NCBI GenBank assembly: GCA_015061495.1
Contig: SUWL01000018.1
Coordinates: 1-41,340, forward strand
DNA: 41,340 bases
Reading direction: 5' to 3'
Source of the DNA: Lentisphaerota bacterium
Lineage (GTDB): Bacteria > Verrucomicrobiota > Lentisphaeria > Victivallales > Victivallaceae
The position numbers and the translations under genes are program-made. Numbering within the stretch: the stretch's first letter is position 1; each line of letters opens with the position of its first letter. The notes beneath the pieces are model-generated. The model made no database searches, was not told where the DNA came from, and saw only the letters and a program-made list of their open reading frames with translations. Below are positions 7,238 through 16,114 of this stretch, one piece after another.

Positions 7238-9472
7238 TTGAAAAATTTGTTTGTTTCCATGCTTCTGGCATTGTTCTGTTTCTGTCCGGCAGTTGCTGCT
7301 CCGCGTACTTTTACGGTCGGATTCGATGCCAATTTTCCGCCTTACGGTTATGTGAAAAACGGCGAATATAAAGGGTTCGATCTGGATCTTGCCCGGGAAG
7401 TTGCCCGCCGGAACGGTTGGCAGATCAAACTTAAAGCGATCAACTGGGATGCCAAAGATGGGGAATTGAACAGCGGTATGATCGATTGTATCTGGAATGG
7501 ATTCACCATCAACGGCAGGGAAAATAATTACACCTGGAGCGATCCTTACGTTATCAATGAGCAGGTCGTTATGGTCAAGTCCGGTTCTCCGGTGAAAAAA
7601 TTGACTGATCTTAAAGGTAAAAAGGTCGCCGTCCAAACCGACACTCCAGTTCAAAAAGCTCTCTCCCCCGGAGGTGAATGTTACGCCTTGGGACAGACTT
7701 TTGCCGGTTTGATCGTCGTCCCGGACTATAATAATGCTGTCATGCAGCTTGAATCCGGCAGTGTTGATGCCATCGCGCTGGATATCGGCGTCGCTAAAAC
7801 CAAGTTGAAAACCGGCGATTTCCGGTTGTTGAACGAAATCGTTATGAAAGAGATGTACGGTATCGGTTTCCGTAAAGGCGATACTGCGTTGCGGGATGCG
7901 GTTCAAAATACGCTGTTGGATATGGCTAAAGACGGAACCTCTGCCAAAATTTCCGCAGAATATTTTGATGGCAAAAACATCATGGTTCTCGGTAAATTGA
8001 AGTCCGTTCAAAAAAACAATGGGCAAAATGACAATGTTTTGTCATCGGAATCCGTGCTTTCGTTTTCGCAATCTTTTACGGTCGGATTCGATGCCAATTT
8101 TCCGCCTTACGGTTATGTAAAAAACGGCGAATATAAAGGGTTCGATCTGGATCTCGCCCGGGAAGTTGCCCGCCGGAATGGTTGGCAGATTAAACTTAAA
8201 GCAATCAACTGGGATGCCAAAGACAGTGAATTGAACAGCGGCATGATCGATTGTATCTGGAATGGATTCACCATCAACGGCAGAGAAAATAATTACACCT
8301 GGAGTGATCCTTACGTTATCAACGAGCAGGTTGTGATGGTCAAGTCCGGTTCTCCGGTGAAAAAATTGACTGACCTTAAAGGTAAAAAGGTCGCCGTCCA
8401 AACCGACACTCCAGTTCAAAAAGCTCTCTCCCCCGGAGGTGAATGTTACGCCTTGGGACAGACTTTCGCCGGTTTGATCGTCGTCCCGGACTATAATAAT
8501 GCTGTCATGCAGCTTGAATCCGGCAGTGTTGATGCCATCGCGTTGGATATCGGCGTCGCTAAAACCAAGTTGAAAACCGGCAATTTCCGGTTATTGAACG
8601 AAATCGTTATGAAAGAGATGTACGGTATCGGTTTCCGTAAAGGCGATACTGCGTTGCGGGATGCGGTTCAAAATACGCTGTTGGATATGGTATCTGACGG
8701 AACCGCCGCCAGGATTTCTGCAGAATACTTTGACGGCAAAAATGTCATGGCGCTTGGCAATTTGAAGCACGTTAAAAAAGATAATGATAAATCGGGTGAT
8801 AAACTGGCTTTTTACTCCGTCCTGAAAGAGTTGGGAAAGGGGTTGCTGGTCTCGATGGCAATTTTTGTGTTGACACTGGTATTTGCTCTGCCGCTTGGAT
8901 TGCTGGTCGCAGTCGGCAGAATGAGCAGAAATTTCCTGTTGCGGAATGTTTTCCGGATTTTTATTTCAATAATGCGCGGGACTCCGCTGATGCTGCAATT
9001 GCTGGTTTGGTTTTTCGGGCCATATTATCTGCTCGGAATCCAGCTGTCCAAATTGAGTTTTTGCGGTCTGGATTATCGCTTTATCGCTGTAATTATCGGT
9101 TTTTCTTTGAACTACGCCGCCTATTTTGCGGAAATTTACCGGGCGGGGATCGAATCCATTCCCAAAGGGCAGTATGAAGCCGCCGGGGTGTTGGGATATT
9201 CTTCCTGTCAGACATTTTTCCGGATCATTTTGCCGCAGGTCATCAAGCGGATATTGCCGCCGGTGACCAATGAGGTCATCACGCTGGTCAAAGATACATC
9301 TCTGGCGTTTTCACTGGCAGTATTGGAGATGTTCACCATCGCCAAACAGATCGCCAGTGCTTCATCATCAATGATGCCGTTCATTGTTGCTGGTGTCTTT
9401 TATTATGTGTTCAACTTTATCGTCGCCGGTGTGATGGCGCTGATCGAGAAAAAACTGAATTACTACCGGTGA
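7238..9472 (+). CDS. ABC amino-acid transporter: two binding-protein modules fused to permease
   Basis: 744 residues. A signal peptide (1-21, ending AVAA) is followed by two polar-amino-acid substrate-binding modules (about 25-260 and 280-515) and a His/Glu/Gln-type permease domain (about 525-744). Each module starts FTVGFDANFPPYGYV. The permease carries the family motif RGTPLMLQL and the EAA loop segment PKGQYEAAGVLGYS that docks on the ATPase. The two modules differ at only two residues over their first 205 positions (DGELN/DSELN and KTGDF/KTGNF), then diverge in the last 30. The start is TTG at 7238, supported by CGGAGA seven bases upstream and by the signal peptide. The chain would sit in the inner membrane with both modules in the periplasm; the ATPase is the next gene. 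The ligand is unknown. Confidence 0.93.
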   Translation: MKNLFVSMLLALFCFCPAVAAPRTFTVGFDANFPPYGYVKNGEYKGFDLDLAREVARRNGWQIKLKAINWDAKDGELNSGMIDCIWNGFTINGRENNYTWSDPYVINEQVVMVKSGSPVKKLTDLKGKKVAVQTDTPVQKALSPGGECYALGQTFAGLIVVPDYNNAVMQLESGSVDAIALDIGVAKTKLKTGDFRLLNEIVMKEMYGIGFRKGDTALRDAVQNTLLDMAKDGTSAKISAEYFDGKNIMVLGKLKSVQKNNGQNDNVLSSESVLSFSQSFTVGFDANFPPYGYVKNGEYKGFDLDLAREVARRNGWQIKLKAINWDAKDSELNSGMIDCIWNGFTINGRENNYTWSDPYVINEQVVMVKSGSPVKKLTDLKGKKVAVQTDTPVQKALSPGGECYALGQTFAGLIVVPDYNNAVMQLESGSVDAIALDIGVAKTKLKTGNFRLLNEIVMKEMYGIGFRKGDTALRDAVQNTLLDMVSDGTAARISAEYFDGKNVMALGNLKHVKKDNDKSGDKLAFYSVLKELGKGLLVSMAIFVLTLVFALPLGLLVAVGRMSRNFLLRNVFRIFISIMRGTPLMLQLLVWFFGPYYLLGIQLSKLSFCGLDYRFIAVIIGFSLNYAAYFAEIYRAGIESIPKGQYEAAGVLGYSSCQTFFRIILPQVIKRILPPVTNEVITLVKDTSLAFSLAVLEMFTIAKQIASASSSMMPFIVAGVFYYVFNFIVAGVMALIEKKLNYYR
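7309..8010 (+). repeat. Tandem intragenic repeat, copy 1 (binding-protein module)
   Basis: Copy 1 of a roughly 700-bp direct repeat whose second copy is offset by exactly 765 bp (255 codons). Long stretches, for example around 7565-7790 against 8330-8555, are almost identical even at synonymous positions. Confidence 0.95.
8074..8775 (+). repeat. Tandem intragenic repeat, copy 2 (binding-protein module)
   Basis: Copy 2 of the in-frame duplication. It lacks the signal peptide, and a linker of about 20 residues (roughly 8011-8073) joins it to copy 1. The last 90 bp are clearly more diverged than the rest, which suggests either relaxed selection there or gene conversion over the upstream part. 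Confidence 0.95.
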
Positions 9473-9476
9473 AAAA

Positions 9477-10223
9477 ATGAATCTTCTGAAAATAAACAAC
9501 TTGTCAAAAAGTTTCCGTGGTCATGAAGTGTTGCAGGACATTTCTCTGGAAGTGAATAAAGGTGAAGTGGTCGCTGTTATCGGACCGTCCGGCTCCGGAA
9601 AGACTACTTTGCTGCGCTGCGCCGTGATGCTGGAAAAGGCCGATGGCGGCGATATGTCTGTTGCAGATGTCCAGGTTATGACAAACGGTGTGTACGCGGC
9701 TAAAAATATCATTGACCGTGCCCGCCAGAAGTGCGGAATGGTATTTCAGAGTTTTAACCTTTTTCCTCACATGTCCGTCCTTGAGAATATTATTGATGCT
9801 CCGGTGCATGTGCAGAAAGTAAAACGGGATGTCGCGATCGAAGAGGCAAAGGGTTTGCTCGCGAAAATGGAACTGTCCGATCATGCAGATTCTTATCCAT
9901 GCGAATTATCCGGAGGACAGCAGCAGCGGGTCGCGATCGCCAGAGCATTGGCATTGCATCCGGAGATACTGTTTTTTGATGAACCGACTTCTGCACTTGA
10001 TCCGGAATTGACGCAGGGAGTATTGCGGGTTATCCGGGCTCTGGCTGCGGAAAAGATGACCATGATCATCGTCACTCACGAAATGGAGTTCGCTGAAAAA
10101 GTTGCCGACCGGATCATATTTATGGCTGATGGTGTGGTCGTCGAAGAGGGCAGGGCGGCTGATGTGATCAACCATCCGGAGAATGAACGGACAAAAGCAT
10201 TTATTGCCGGTTTGAAAAAATAA
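9477..10223 (+). CDS. Amino-acid ABC transporter ATPase, GlnQ type
   Basis: 248 residues, the usual length. Walker A GPSGSGKTT (36-44), the Q-loop segment VFQSFNLFPHM, the signature LSGGQQQRVAIARAL (from 144), Walker [13 protein letters not shown] and the switch histidine in IIVTHEMEF are all intact. It hydrolyses ATP on the cytoplasmic face to drive uptake through the permease domain encoded 4 bp upstream. An insertion between Walker A and the Q-loop (about residues 50-78, with TNGVYAAKNIIDRA) is slightly longer than in the second ATPase of the window. Specificity comes from the fused binding modules, not from this subunit. Confidence 0.95.
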   Translation: MNLLKINNLSKSFRGHEVLQDISLEVNKGEVVAVIGPSGSGKTTLLRCAVMLEKADGGDMSVADVQVMTNGVYAAKNIIDRARQKCGMVFQSFNLFPHMSVLENIIDAPVHVQKVKRDVAIEEAKGLLAKMELSDHADSYPCELSGGQQQRVAIARALALHPEILFFDEPTSALDPELTQGVLRVIRALAAEKMTMIIVTHEMEFAEKVADRIIFMADGVVVEEGRAADVINHPENERTKAFIAGLKK

Positions 10224-10234
10224 GAGGTGTTTTC

Positions 10235-11695
10235 GTGAAAAAATATGTGGTTTTTGCAATTCTATTTGCATTATTGCTGCCGCTTGCTTCGGCTGAAAAA
10301 AATGTGCTGCGGATGGTGACATCGGCGGATTTCCCCCCTTATGAATTTTATTCCGGCAGTAAGATCGTCGGAATCGATGCCGATATAATCCGGGAGATCG
10401 CCAAGCGCAATGATCATGAACTTGTAATCGAAGATATGAAGTTTGATTCGATCATCGCAGCAATCCAGTCCGGCAAGGGGGATATTGCCGCATCAGGATT
10501 ATCCGTGACAGAAGACCGGAAAAAGAAGGTTGATTTCTCGGTGTCTTATGTTACGGCAAAACAGGTGATCATTGTTCCGAAAAATTCTCCGATCCGTACT
10601 CCGGAAGATTTGAAAAATAAAAAAATCGGTGTGCAGCACGGCACTACCGGAGATACCTATGTTACTGAAAATTTGGGAGAACCGCAACGATTTGACAATG
10701 GCAGCACTGCCGTTGTTGCGTTGCTGAGGAATAAAATTGATGCCGTCGTTCTTGATGGAGAGCCGGCATTGGTGCATGCCGCAAAAAATCCTGATCTGCT
10801 GATTTTGGAAAAACTTCTCACCGAAGAAGAGTATGCATTTGCCGTGGCAAAAGGAAGAAAAGATCTTCTGGATATGATCAATCGCACCTTAAAAGAAATG
10901 CAGCAGGATGGTTCTTTACAGAAAATCGTTTTGCACTATCTTGCTCCGGATGTGATGAATGATTCAGGCAATTCCCCGGTTTCCACACCAAAGGAGACTT
11001 CCTTTGTTGAAGGATTGCAGGATGATTTATATTTGAATTTTGTAAAAGATCAGCGTTGGAAATATCTGGTCAATGGATTTTATATAACGATGACGGTTGC
11101 TCTTGCTGCGGTTATATTGGGCGTTGCAATCGGGTTTCTGGTTGCGATCATTCGCAGTACTGCGGATTTGACCGGAGGATTGACGGTTTCGAACTTTCTG
11201 TGCAAGGTGTATTTAACGGTGATTCGCGGAACGCCGGTTGTCTTGCAGCTGCTGATCATTTATTTTGTTGTATTCGGTTCGATCGATGTGAATAAAGTTG
11301 TGGTTGCGATCATTGCCTTCGGCATCAATTCCGGAGCTTATGTCGCAGAAATCATCCGCTCCGGGATCATGTCCATCGATCGTGGACAAATGGAAGCGGG
11401 GCGCAGTCTGGGGCTGTCATATTTTCAATCCATGCGTTTGGTCATACTGCCGCAGGCATTGAAAAATGTTTTGCCGGCGTTAGGCAATGAATTTATCGTT
11501 TTGCTGAAAGAAACCAGTGTGTGCGGATTTATTGCTCTGCAGGATTTGACCAAAGGCGGAGACATTATCCGCAGTCAGACTTACAATGCATTTCTGCCCC
11601 TTATCGCAGTAGCTTTGATTTATCTGTTCTTGGTTATGATATTCTCGTATGGATTGCAGATGCTGGAAAAGAGGTTGAAGAAAAATGAAAAATGA
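10235..11695 (+). CDS. ABC amino-acid transporter: binding protein fused to permease
   Basis: 486 residues from a GTG at 10235 after GAGGTG. A signal peptide (1-20, ending LASA) precedes one polar-amino-acid binding module (about 24-245, with [11 protein letters not shown] at its start and [18 protein letters not shown] in the hinge region). A permease domain follows (about 270-480, with [12 protein letters not shown] and the EAA-loop segment [15 protein letters not shown]). It is a single-module counterpart of the fused chain two genes upstream, but diverged in sequence, so it is an older paralogue and not part of the recent duplication. It overlaps the start of its ATPase gene by 11 bp. Substrate unknown, probably a polar amino acid. 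Confidence 0.93.
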   Translation: MKKYVVFAILFALLLPLASAEKNVLRMVTSADFPPYEFYSGSKIVGIDADIIREIAKRNDHELVIEDMKFDSIIAAIQSGKGDIAASGLSVTEDRKKKVDFSVSYVTAKQVIIVPKNSPIRTPEDLKNKKIGVQHGTTGDTYVTENLGEPQRFDNGSTAVVALLRNKIDAVVLDGEPALVHAAKNPDLLILEKLLTEEEYAFAVAKGRKDLLDMINRTLKEMQQDGSLQKIVLHYLAPDVMNDSGNSPVSTPKETSFVEGLQDDLYLNFVKDQRWKYLVNGFYITMTVALAAVILGVAIGFLVAIIRSTADLTGGLTVSNFLCKVYLTVIRGTPVVLQLLIIYFVVFGSIDVNKVVVAIIAFGINSGAYVAEIIRSGIMSIDRGQMEAGRSLGLSYFQSMRLVILPQALKNVLPALGNEFIVLLKETSVCGFIALQDLTKGGDIIRSQTYNAFLPLIAVALIYLFLVMIFSYGLQMLEKRLKKNEK

Positions 11696-12419
11696 TGTGA
11701 TATTGGAAGCTCGTGATCTGGTGAAGCAATTTACCGGCCTTAAAGCGGTGGATCAGGTATCCTTGTCGGTTCATCGTGGCGAAAAAGTCTTTATTGTTGG
11801 ACCGTCCGGTTCCGGAAAAAGTACGTTTCTGCGTTGTATAAACATGTTGGAAATTCCCACGAGTGGTGAGGTGATTTTTCAGGGAAAACAGATTGATCCC
11901 TTTTCCCGTTCGATCAACAGTTACCGGGGCAAAGTGGGAATGGTTTTTCAGCACTTCAATCTTTTTCCGCATTTGACCATTTTGGAAAATATAACTCTCG
12001 CTCCGATACAAAATGGAGCGATGTCCCGTTCCGATGCCGAAAAAGAGGCTGTGGCGTGGCTGAAGCGGATCGGTCTGGAATCAAAAGCCGATGCATATCC
12101 GATGCAGCTCTCCGGAGGACAGAAACAGCGGGTGGCGATCGTCAGAGCATGTGCAATGCATCCGGATGTGCTGCTGTTTGATGAACCGACCTCGGCGCTT
12201 GACCCGGAGATGGTCGGCGAAGTGCAGTTGTTGATGAAAGATCTGGCAGCAGAAGGTATGACCATGATGGTCGTCACCCATGAAATCGGTTTCGCTGCAG
12301 AAGTGGCAGACCGAATGGTTTTTATGGATCACGGCAAAATCGTGTCAGCCGGTACTCCTGATGAGTTGATGAATTCGACCAGTCAGCGGATGAAAGAGTT
12401 TTTTAACAAGGTATTGTGA
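11685..12419 (+). CDS. Amino-acid ABC transporter ATPase, GlnQ type
   Basis: 244 residues. Walker [10 protein letters not shown] (39-47), Q-loop [11 protein letters not shown], signature [14 protein letters not shown], Walker [14 protein letters not shown] and switch MVVTHEIGF are intact. It energises the fused binding-protein/permease encoded directly upstream, with which it overlaps by 11 bp. Compared with the ATPase at 9477-10223 the motifs are the same but the rest differs throughout, in keeping with an old duplication of a whole two-gene transporter unit. Confidence 0.95.
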   Translation: MKNDVILEARDLVKQFTGLKAVDQVSLSVHRGEKVFIVGPSGSGKSTFLRCINMLEIPTSGEVIFQGKQIDPFSRSINSYRGKVGMVFQHFNLFPHLTILENITLAPIQNGAMSRSDAEKEAVAWLKRIGLESKADAYPMQLSGGQKQRVAIVRACAMHPDVLLFDEPTSALDPEMVGEVQLLMKDLAAEGMTMMVVTHEIGFAAEVADRMVFMDHGKIVSAGTPDELMNSTSQRMKEFFNKVL

Positions 12420-12444
12420 TTATAAACATATAAGGAGATCTGAT

Positions 12445-12876
12445 ATGAAAAGATTACTGATCGCGTTGTGTGCAGTATGCTGTTTGTGTGGTTGTGTTAC
12501 TCAAAAAAGTACTGATTCTCTCCAAAAGGATGGAATTTTTGTCCGGGAACAGCAAATCGGTCAGGAGATGATCGAAGCTTTTCAAAAGCAGAATTATGAT
12601 AATTTTGTCAAATATCTGCCGGAAGGAGGTAAAAGAGTTTGGGGCAAAGATAAGTTCAATGAAGAACAGCGGGAGGTTGCTTCCAGGTTGGGAAAAATCG
12701 ATTCATACCGGTTTCTTACCAAGCTTGAACTTGAGCCTGCGCATCATCTGGTTTGGGTCGTCCGCTTCAAAAGCTACACCTTGAAGGGGGAAGAGACTTT
12801 TAAGGAGGCGCTTTTTTCTATTGTCGTTGGGCAAGTGGATGAAAATTTGAAGGTTTTTCTTTTCGGATTTAAATAA
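12445..12876 (+). CDS. Small lipoprotein, unknown function
   Basis: 143 residues, not recognised by name. The N-terminus is a lipoprotein signal with the lipobox LCGC (lipidated C17), so the mature protein should be anchored to a membrane on the periplasmic side. The mature part is short and charged, with a helix-rich first half (EQQIGQEMIEAFQKQNYDNF) and a strand-rich C-terminus ending VFLFGFK, a pattern seen in NTF2/SnoaL-like folds. It follows the second transporter by 25 bp with a good AAGGAG site, so it is probably co-transcribed with it and could be an accessory of that system. Confidence 0.75.
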   Translation: MKRLLIALCAVCCLCGCVTQKSTDSLQKDGIFVREQQIGQEMIEAFQKQNYDNFVKYLPEGGKRVWGKDKFNEEQREVASRLGKIDSYRFLTKLELEPAHHLVWVVRFKSYTLKGEETFKEALFSIVVGQVDENLKVFLFGFK

Positions 12877-12884
12877 AAAAAGAC

Positions 12885-12912
12885 TTGCAAAACTGAAAAA
12901 ACATGCTACATT
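12885..12912 (+). promoter_or_regulatory. Candidate promoter for tolC-like/def operon
   Basis: TTGCAA (12885-12890) and TACATT (12907-12912) are spaced by 16 bp in an AT-rich gap. The leader to the ATG at 12965 would be about 45 bases and contains AGGAGAT at 12947-12953. Confidence 0.4.
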
Positions 12913-12964
12913 ATATTAAATAGTTAAGTTAACCTTACATATATACAGGAGATATGTAACCAAA

Positions 12965-14587
12965 ATGAGAACCCAGCAAAGTAGATGGCGTACGGGGGCA
13001 GTGGCATTTATGCTGGTCGCTGCAGCCGGGTGTTACAGCTATAAGCAGCCGTCAGTGGCTACTTACGGTGAAAGTTATACGAAACGGCAGAAAGATGCAT
13101 CTGAAGATTTGCTTAAAGATGTGAAAATTCTTTCGATGCGTGACGCACAGCGGATCGCGATCAAGAACAATCCGACTTACATTGCGGCGTTCCACTCTAT
13201 GGAAGCTGCCAGATTGAAGTATTTGCAGGCTTGGGGAGCTTATTCACCCACTCTTACAGCCGGATTTGATTTGGGGTTTTCTCAAACTTGGCAGACCCGT
13301 TACCCCCGCGGCAGTTATCCAACCTATACCGGTCGCAATCCGCGGAACAATAATTTTACCACTCAAACCGGAATTCAGGCTAATATGTTGCTTTTTGACG
13401 GTTTTGCCCGGATGTTCCGGTTGAAAGCTGCCAAGAGCGGATTCAATTATCAGGCCCTTATGGAAGAGGATGCCTGCCGGACGATGATGGAGGCTGTTTC
13501 CTACGCCTACAATACAGTGCTGCTGGCAATTGAAAACCGGCGGATCGCTATTGAAGACCGTGACTTCCAGAAAAGTTCTCTGGAAAACACCCGGCATAAA
13601 TTCAATGCCGGTGCCGCGCCTTTGAGCGATGTGTTGAACTTTGAGATTTATGTGAACAGTGCAGAAGTAAGTCTGGTCGAGGCAAACTATCAGTATGAGG
13701 TCGCCATTTATGCTCTTGCACAGTTGATGGGATATCCGGAGGGGGTCCTGCCCGCGCATGTCAAATTTCCCACTGATTACAAAGCCGAATTTGCAGATCT
13801 TCCTGCGGTTGAAATCTATCTTGATGCGGCACTTGCCAACCGTCCTGACTTGAAAGCGTATCGCGAACAGTTGAATATCGCCAAATACCAGGTCTATCAG
13901 GCATGGGGAGCCTATTCTCCGACTGTTAATGGTTACTTTAACTGGGGTTATAACACTAATCGTGTAGATGGTTACTCCAGTAACTATCGCGCCCAGCACA
14001 ATGACAATATGAGCATGGCGATGGGGATCAATGTGGACTGGGTGATCTTTAACGGTGCGATCCGTTATAACCAGTTGCGTGAAGCAAAAGCCAGCCAGGC
14101 AGTTCAGGAATATCAGGTGGCTGCTAAATGGGCGGCTGTCGTGAGCGAAGTGCGTTCAGCCTATTCCAACTATATCAAGAGCGTGAAAAAGACCAAGTTG
14201 TATGCTCAAATGCGGACACTTTCTGCTAAACAGCGTGATTTGGTCGATGAAGAATACAAAGCCGGTAAAGCCGAATTGACCCGTTTGAATGAGGCACAGC
14301 GCGACTTGGTCGAAGCTGAAACCTCATTGGCGTCCAGTTATATCAACGTGCAGAATGCCAAGGCCCAGTTGTCGGCAGTTGTCGGCGGTAATAAAGCAGA
14401 TTTCTATATGAGTGACGTATCCGCTGCCAATGCCGCTCCTGGTTTGGAAGGTTTGCCGGATGCGGTGAAAAATGCCGATGCATCATCTGCAACGCAGACT
14501 GCACCGCTTGCAGTTCAGGATGTAAAACGGAATTTTCCGGAAAAACCGGTAGCAGCCATCCCTGAAAGTGCAACTGCTACCAAGTAA
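12965..14587 (+). CDS. TolC-family outer-membrane efflux lipoprotein
   Basis: 540 residues. The signal sequence ends in a lipobox AAGC (C23), as in OprM/NodT-type outer-membrane factors. Two homologous halves follow (about 50-265 and 275-455), each rich in long helices and each containing the repeated segment QAWGAYSPT, which fits the internal duplication of TolC barrels/tunnels. Three of these form a trans-periplasmic exit duct for RND or ABC efflux pumps or type I secretion. The last 60 residues (after SAVVGG) are low-complexity and probably disordered. No inner-membrane pump or adaptor gene is adjacent; instead def follows after 7 bp, so its partner is unknown. Confidence 0.93.
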   Translation: MRTQQSRWRTGAVAFMLVAAAGCYSYKQPSVATYGESYTKRQKDASEDLLKDVKILSMRDAQRIAIKNNPTYIAAFHSMEAARLKYLQAWGAYSPTLTAGFDLGFSQTWQTRYPRGSYPTYTGRNPRNNNFTTQTGIQANMLLFDGFARMFRLKAAKSGFNYQALMEEDACRTMMEAVSYAYNTVLLAIENRRIAIEDRDFQKSSLENTRHKFNAGAAPLSDVLNFEIYVNSAEVSLVEANYQYEVAIYALAQLMGYPEGVLPAHVKFPTDYKAEFADLPAVEIYLDAALANRPDLKAYREQLNIAKYQVYQAWGAYSPTVNGYFNWGYNTNRVDGYSSNYRAQHNDNMSMAMGINVDWVIFNGAIRYNQLREAKASQAVQEYQVAAKWAAVVSEVRSAYSNYIKSVKKTKLYAQMRTLSAKQRDLVDEEYKAGKAELTRLNEAQRDLVEAETSLASSYINVQNAKAQLSAVVGGNKADFYMSDVSAANAAPGLEGLPDAVKNADASSATQTAPLAVQDVKRNFPEKPVAAIPESATATK

Positions 14588-14594
14588 TTAAATT

Positions 14595-15185
14595 ATGTTT
14601 TTCAAAAACAAAAAAAAATCTTTTGTGGTTTACACTGCCGGTGCCGCTGTCTTGAAAGAGGTTGCGGCTCCGGTTGTTGCTGTTGATGATGAGATACGGC
14701 AGTTGGCATCAGAAATGCTGGATGCTATGCGTGTTTTTAACGGTATCGGTTTGGCTGCTCCGCAGTATGGTAAATCATTGCGATTGGTAGTATTTGATGT
14801 GCCTATGGAAAATAGCACCGGAACTCCCGGAGAAGAGTACCTGCTGCCCCAAATGCCTTTCGCGGTCATTAATCCGGAAATCATCGCCCGCTCGGGAAAA
14901 ACTGAAGAACGGGATGAAGGGTGTCTTTCCGTGCCGGATATCTATGCTCCCGTGGTTCGTCCGGCAAGTGTGGTTTTCAGGGCCCAGATGCTGGATGGCG
15001 AGTTTATAGAACTTGAGTGTGGAGGATTGCTTGGACGGTGTATTCAGCATGAACTTGACCATTTGGACGGTTTTCTTTTTACAGATCGGCTTTCAACGGC
15101 GGCAGAAAATGCCATTCGAGGAGATCTGAATCGTTTGAAAAGCATAGGTCAAAGTTGTAATTATCGAAGGATAAGTGGGAAATGA
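14595..15185 (+). CDS. def: Peptide deformylase
   Basis: 196 residues. It removes the formyl group from the N-terminal methionine of new proteins with a metal-bound water. The three diagnostic motifs are present: GIGLAAPQ (residues 50-57), EGCLS (108-112, metal ligand C110) and QHELDH (151-156, metal ligands H152 and H156, catalytic E153). Length and order are normal. It usually neighbours fmt; here it lies between a TolC-like gene and an uncharacterised membrane protein, which it overlaps by 4 bp (ATGA). No clear ribosome site precedes the ATG at 14595, only 7 bp after the previous stop, which suggests coupling. Confidence 0.95.
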   Translation: MFFKNKKKSFVVYTAGAAVLKEVAAPVVAVDDEIRQLASEMLDAMRVFNGIGLAAPQYGKSLRLVVFDVPMENSTGTPGEEYLLPQMPFAVINPEIIARSGKTEERDEGCLSVPDIYAPVVRPASVVFRAQMLDGEFIELECGGLLGRCIQHELDHLDGFLFTDRLSTAAENAIRGDLNRLKSIGQSCNYRRISGK

Positions 15186-16114
15186 ACTTTTTTCGTTCTC
15201 TTTTCGGAACATGTTGCGGAACTTATGTTTTCAGTGAATTGCGTAAAAATTCCTGGGGACGGGCATTCCGGCATTTATTATTGCTGTGCTTTTTTTGCAG
15301 TATTGCTATCGGGATCGGCAATTACTTGCTGATCAAATACCGTTGGCGTGCGGCATATAACAGCTATAACGAAATATTCGGAACCAGAATAAACTTTTCC
15401 GAGAATGGAATTGTGCCGGAGAAAGATCCCGGAATAAGCAGACGTCAGGAATTTCCCTACAATACATTATTGATTTATGTGTCATCTGAAAAAGGTGCAG
15501 AGGAGTATCCTGCCGAAACGTTGCGTGACCGTAATGTTATTGTGTATTGGAGTCAGGCTTGTGTCGCGATTTTTGCCAGACAGCATGATCTTTGGTCCAT
15601 GATGGAGATCACTCCGGATGCCAAATCTGTGGCAAACGATAAGAAAACTCTGACGTTTGAGGAACTGGAAGGGGAGATCAAGCGTCTTTCTGAACTGCCG
15701 GCTTCATCGAAGTGGGTGTTCCCGGAGGAGTATAAGAATGGATTGAGCAGTTCGCAAATGTTTCAAATGGTGCGGATCGGTATTGTCATAGGCAAATCTC
15801 TGATGTTTTTTATCGGCGGATTGTTGATGGTGCTGTTCATTACCTTGTTTTTCTCAATCGTGTATCGGGCGTTTTCAGTAAATAATCCCAAGCGTTTTGC
15901 GTTCTGGGAGCTGTGGAAAATCGCAATATATACGGCATTTCCTGTTATTTTGGTTGTATCTGCTTTCCCGGTGTTGCAATTGCCGTTGACGGGCTATTGT
16001 CACTATATGTTTATAATCGGTTGGTCGGTGTATCTGTTCTTTGTGTTGCGTTTTCTGGCGATGCATCAGGATGAAGATACGGATAAAAATTCCGCAGGTG
16101 AAGTAAATGAGTAA
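15182..16114 (+). CDS. Predicted inner-membrane protein, about four helices
   Basis: 310 residues; I cannot assign a family with certainty. The layout resembles DUF1189-like proteins: one hydrophobic helix at about 28-48, a soluble loop of about 140 residues outside, then three helices at about 202-228, 248-268 and 275-295. The loop includes the segment DLWSMMEITPDAKS. The C-terminal tail is acidic (HQDEDTDKNS). It overlaps def by 4 bp and the following CDC123-like gene by 8 bp, so all three are translated together. A role in the envelope or in delivering a substrate to its neighbours is possible but not shown. Confidence 0.75.
   Translation: MNFFRSLFGTCCGTYVFSELRKNSWGRAFRHLLLLCFFCSIAIGIGNYLLIKYRWRAAYNSYNEIFGTRINFSENGIVPEKDPGISRRQEFPYNTLLIYVSSEKGAEEYPAETLRDRNVIVYWSQACVAIFARQHDLWSMMEITPDAKSVANDKKTLTFEELEGEIKRLSELPASSKWVFPEEYKNGLSSSQMFQMVRIGIVIGKSLMFFIGGLLMVLFITLFFSIVYRAFSVNNPKRFAFWELWKIAIYTAFPVILVVSAFPVLQLPLTGYCHYMFIIGWSVYLFFVLRFLAMHQDEDTDKNSAGEVNE

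Noticed and set aside
12954-12959. Start-stop pair ATGTAA right after AGGAG, upstream of the TolC-like gene
   Set aside because: The distance from AGGAG is too short for efficient initiation; probably chance.
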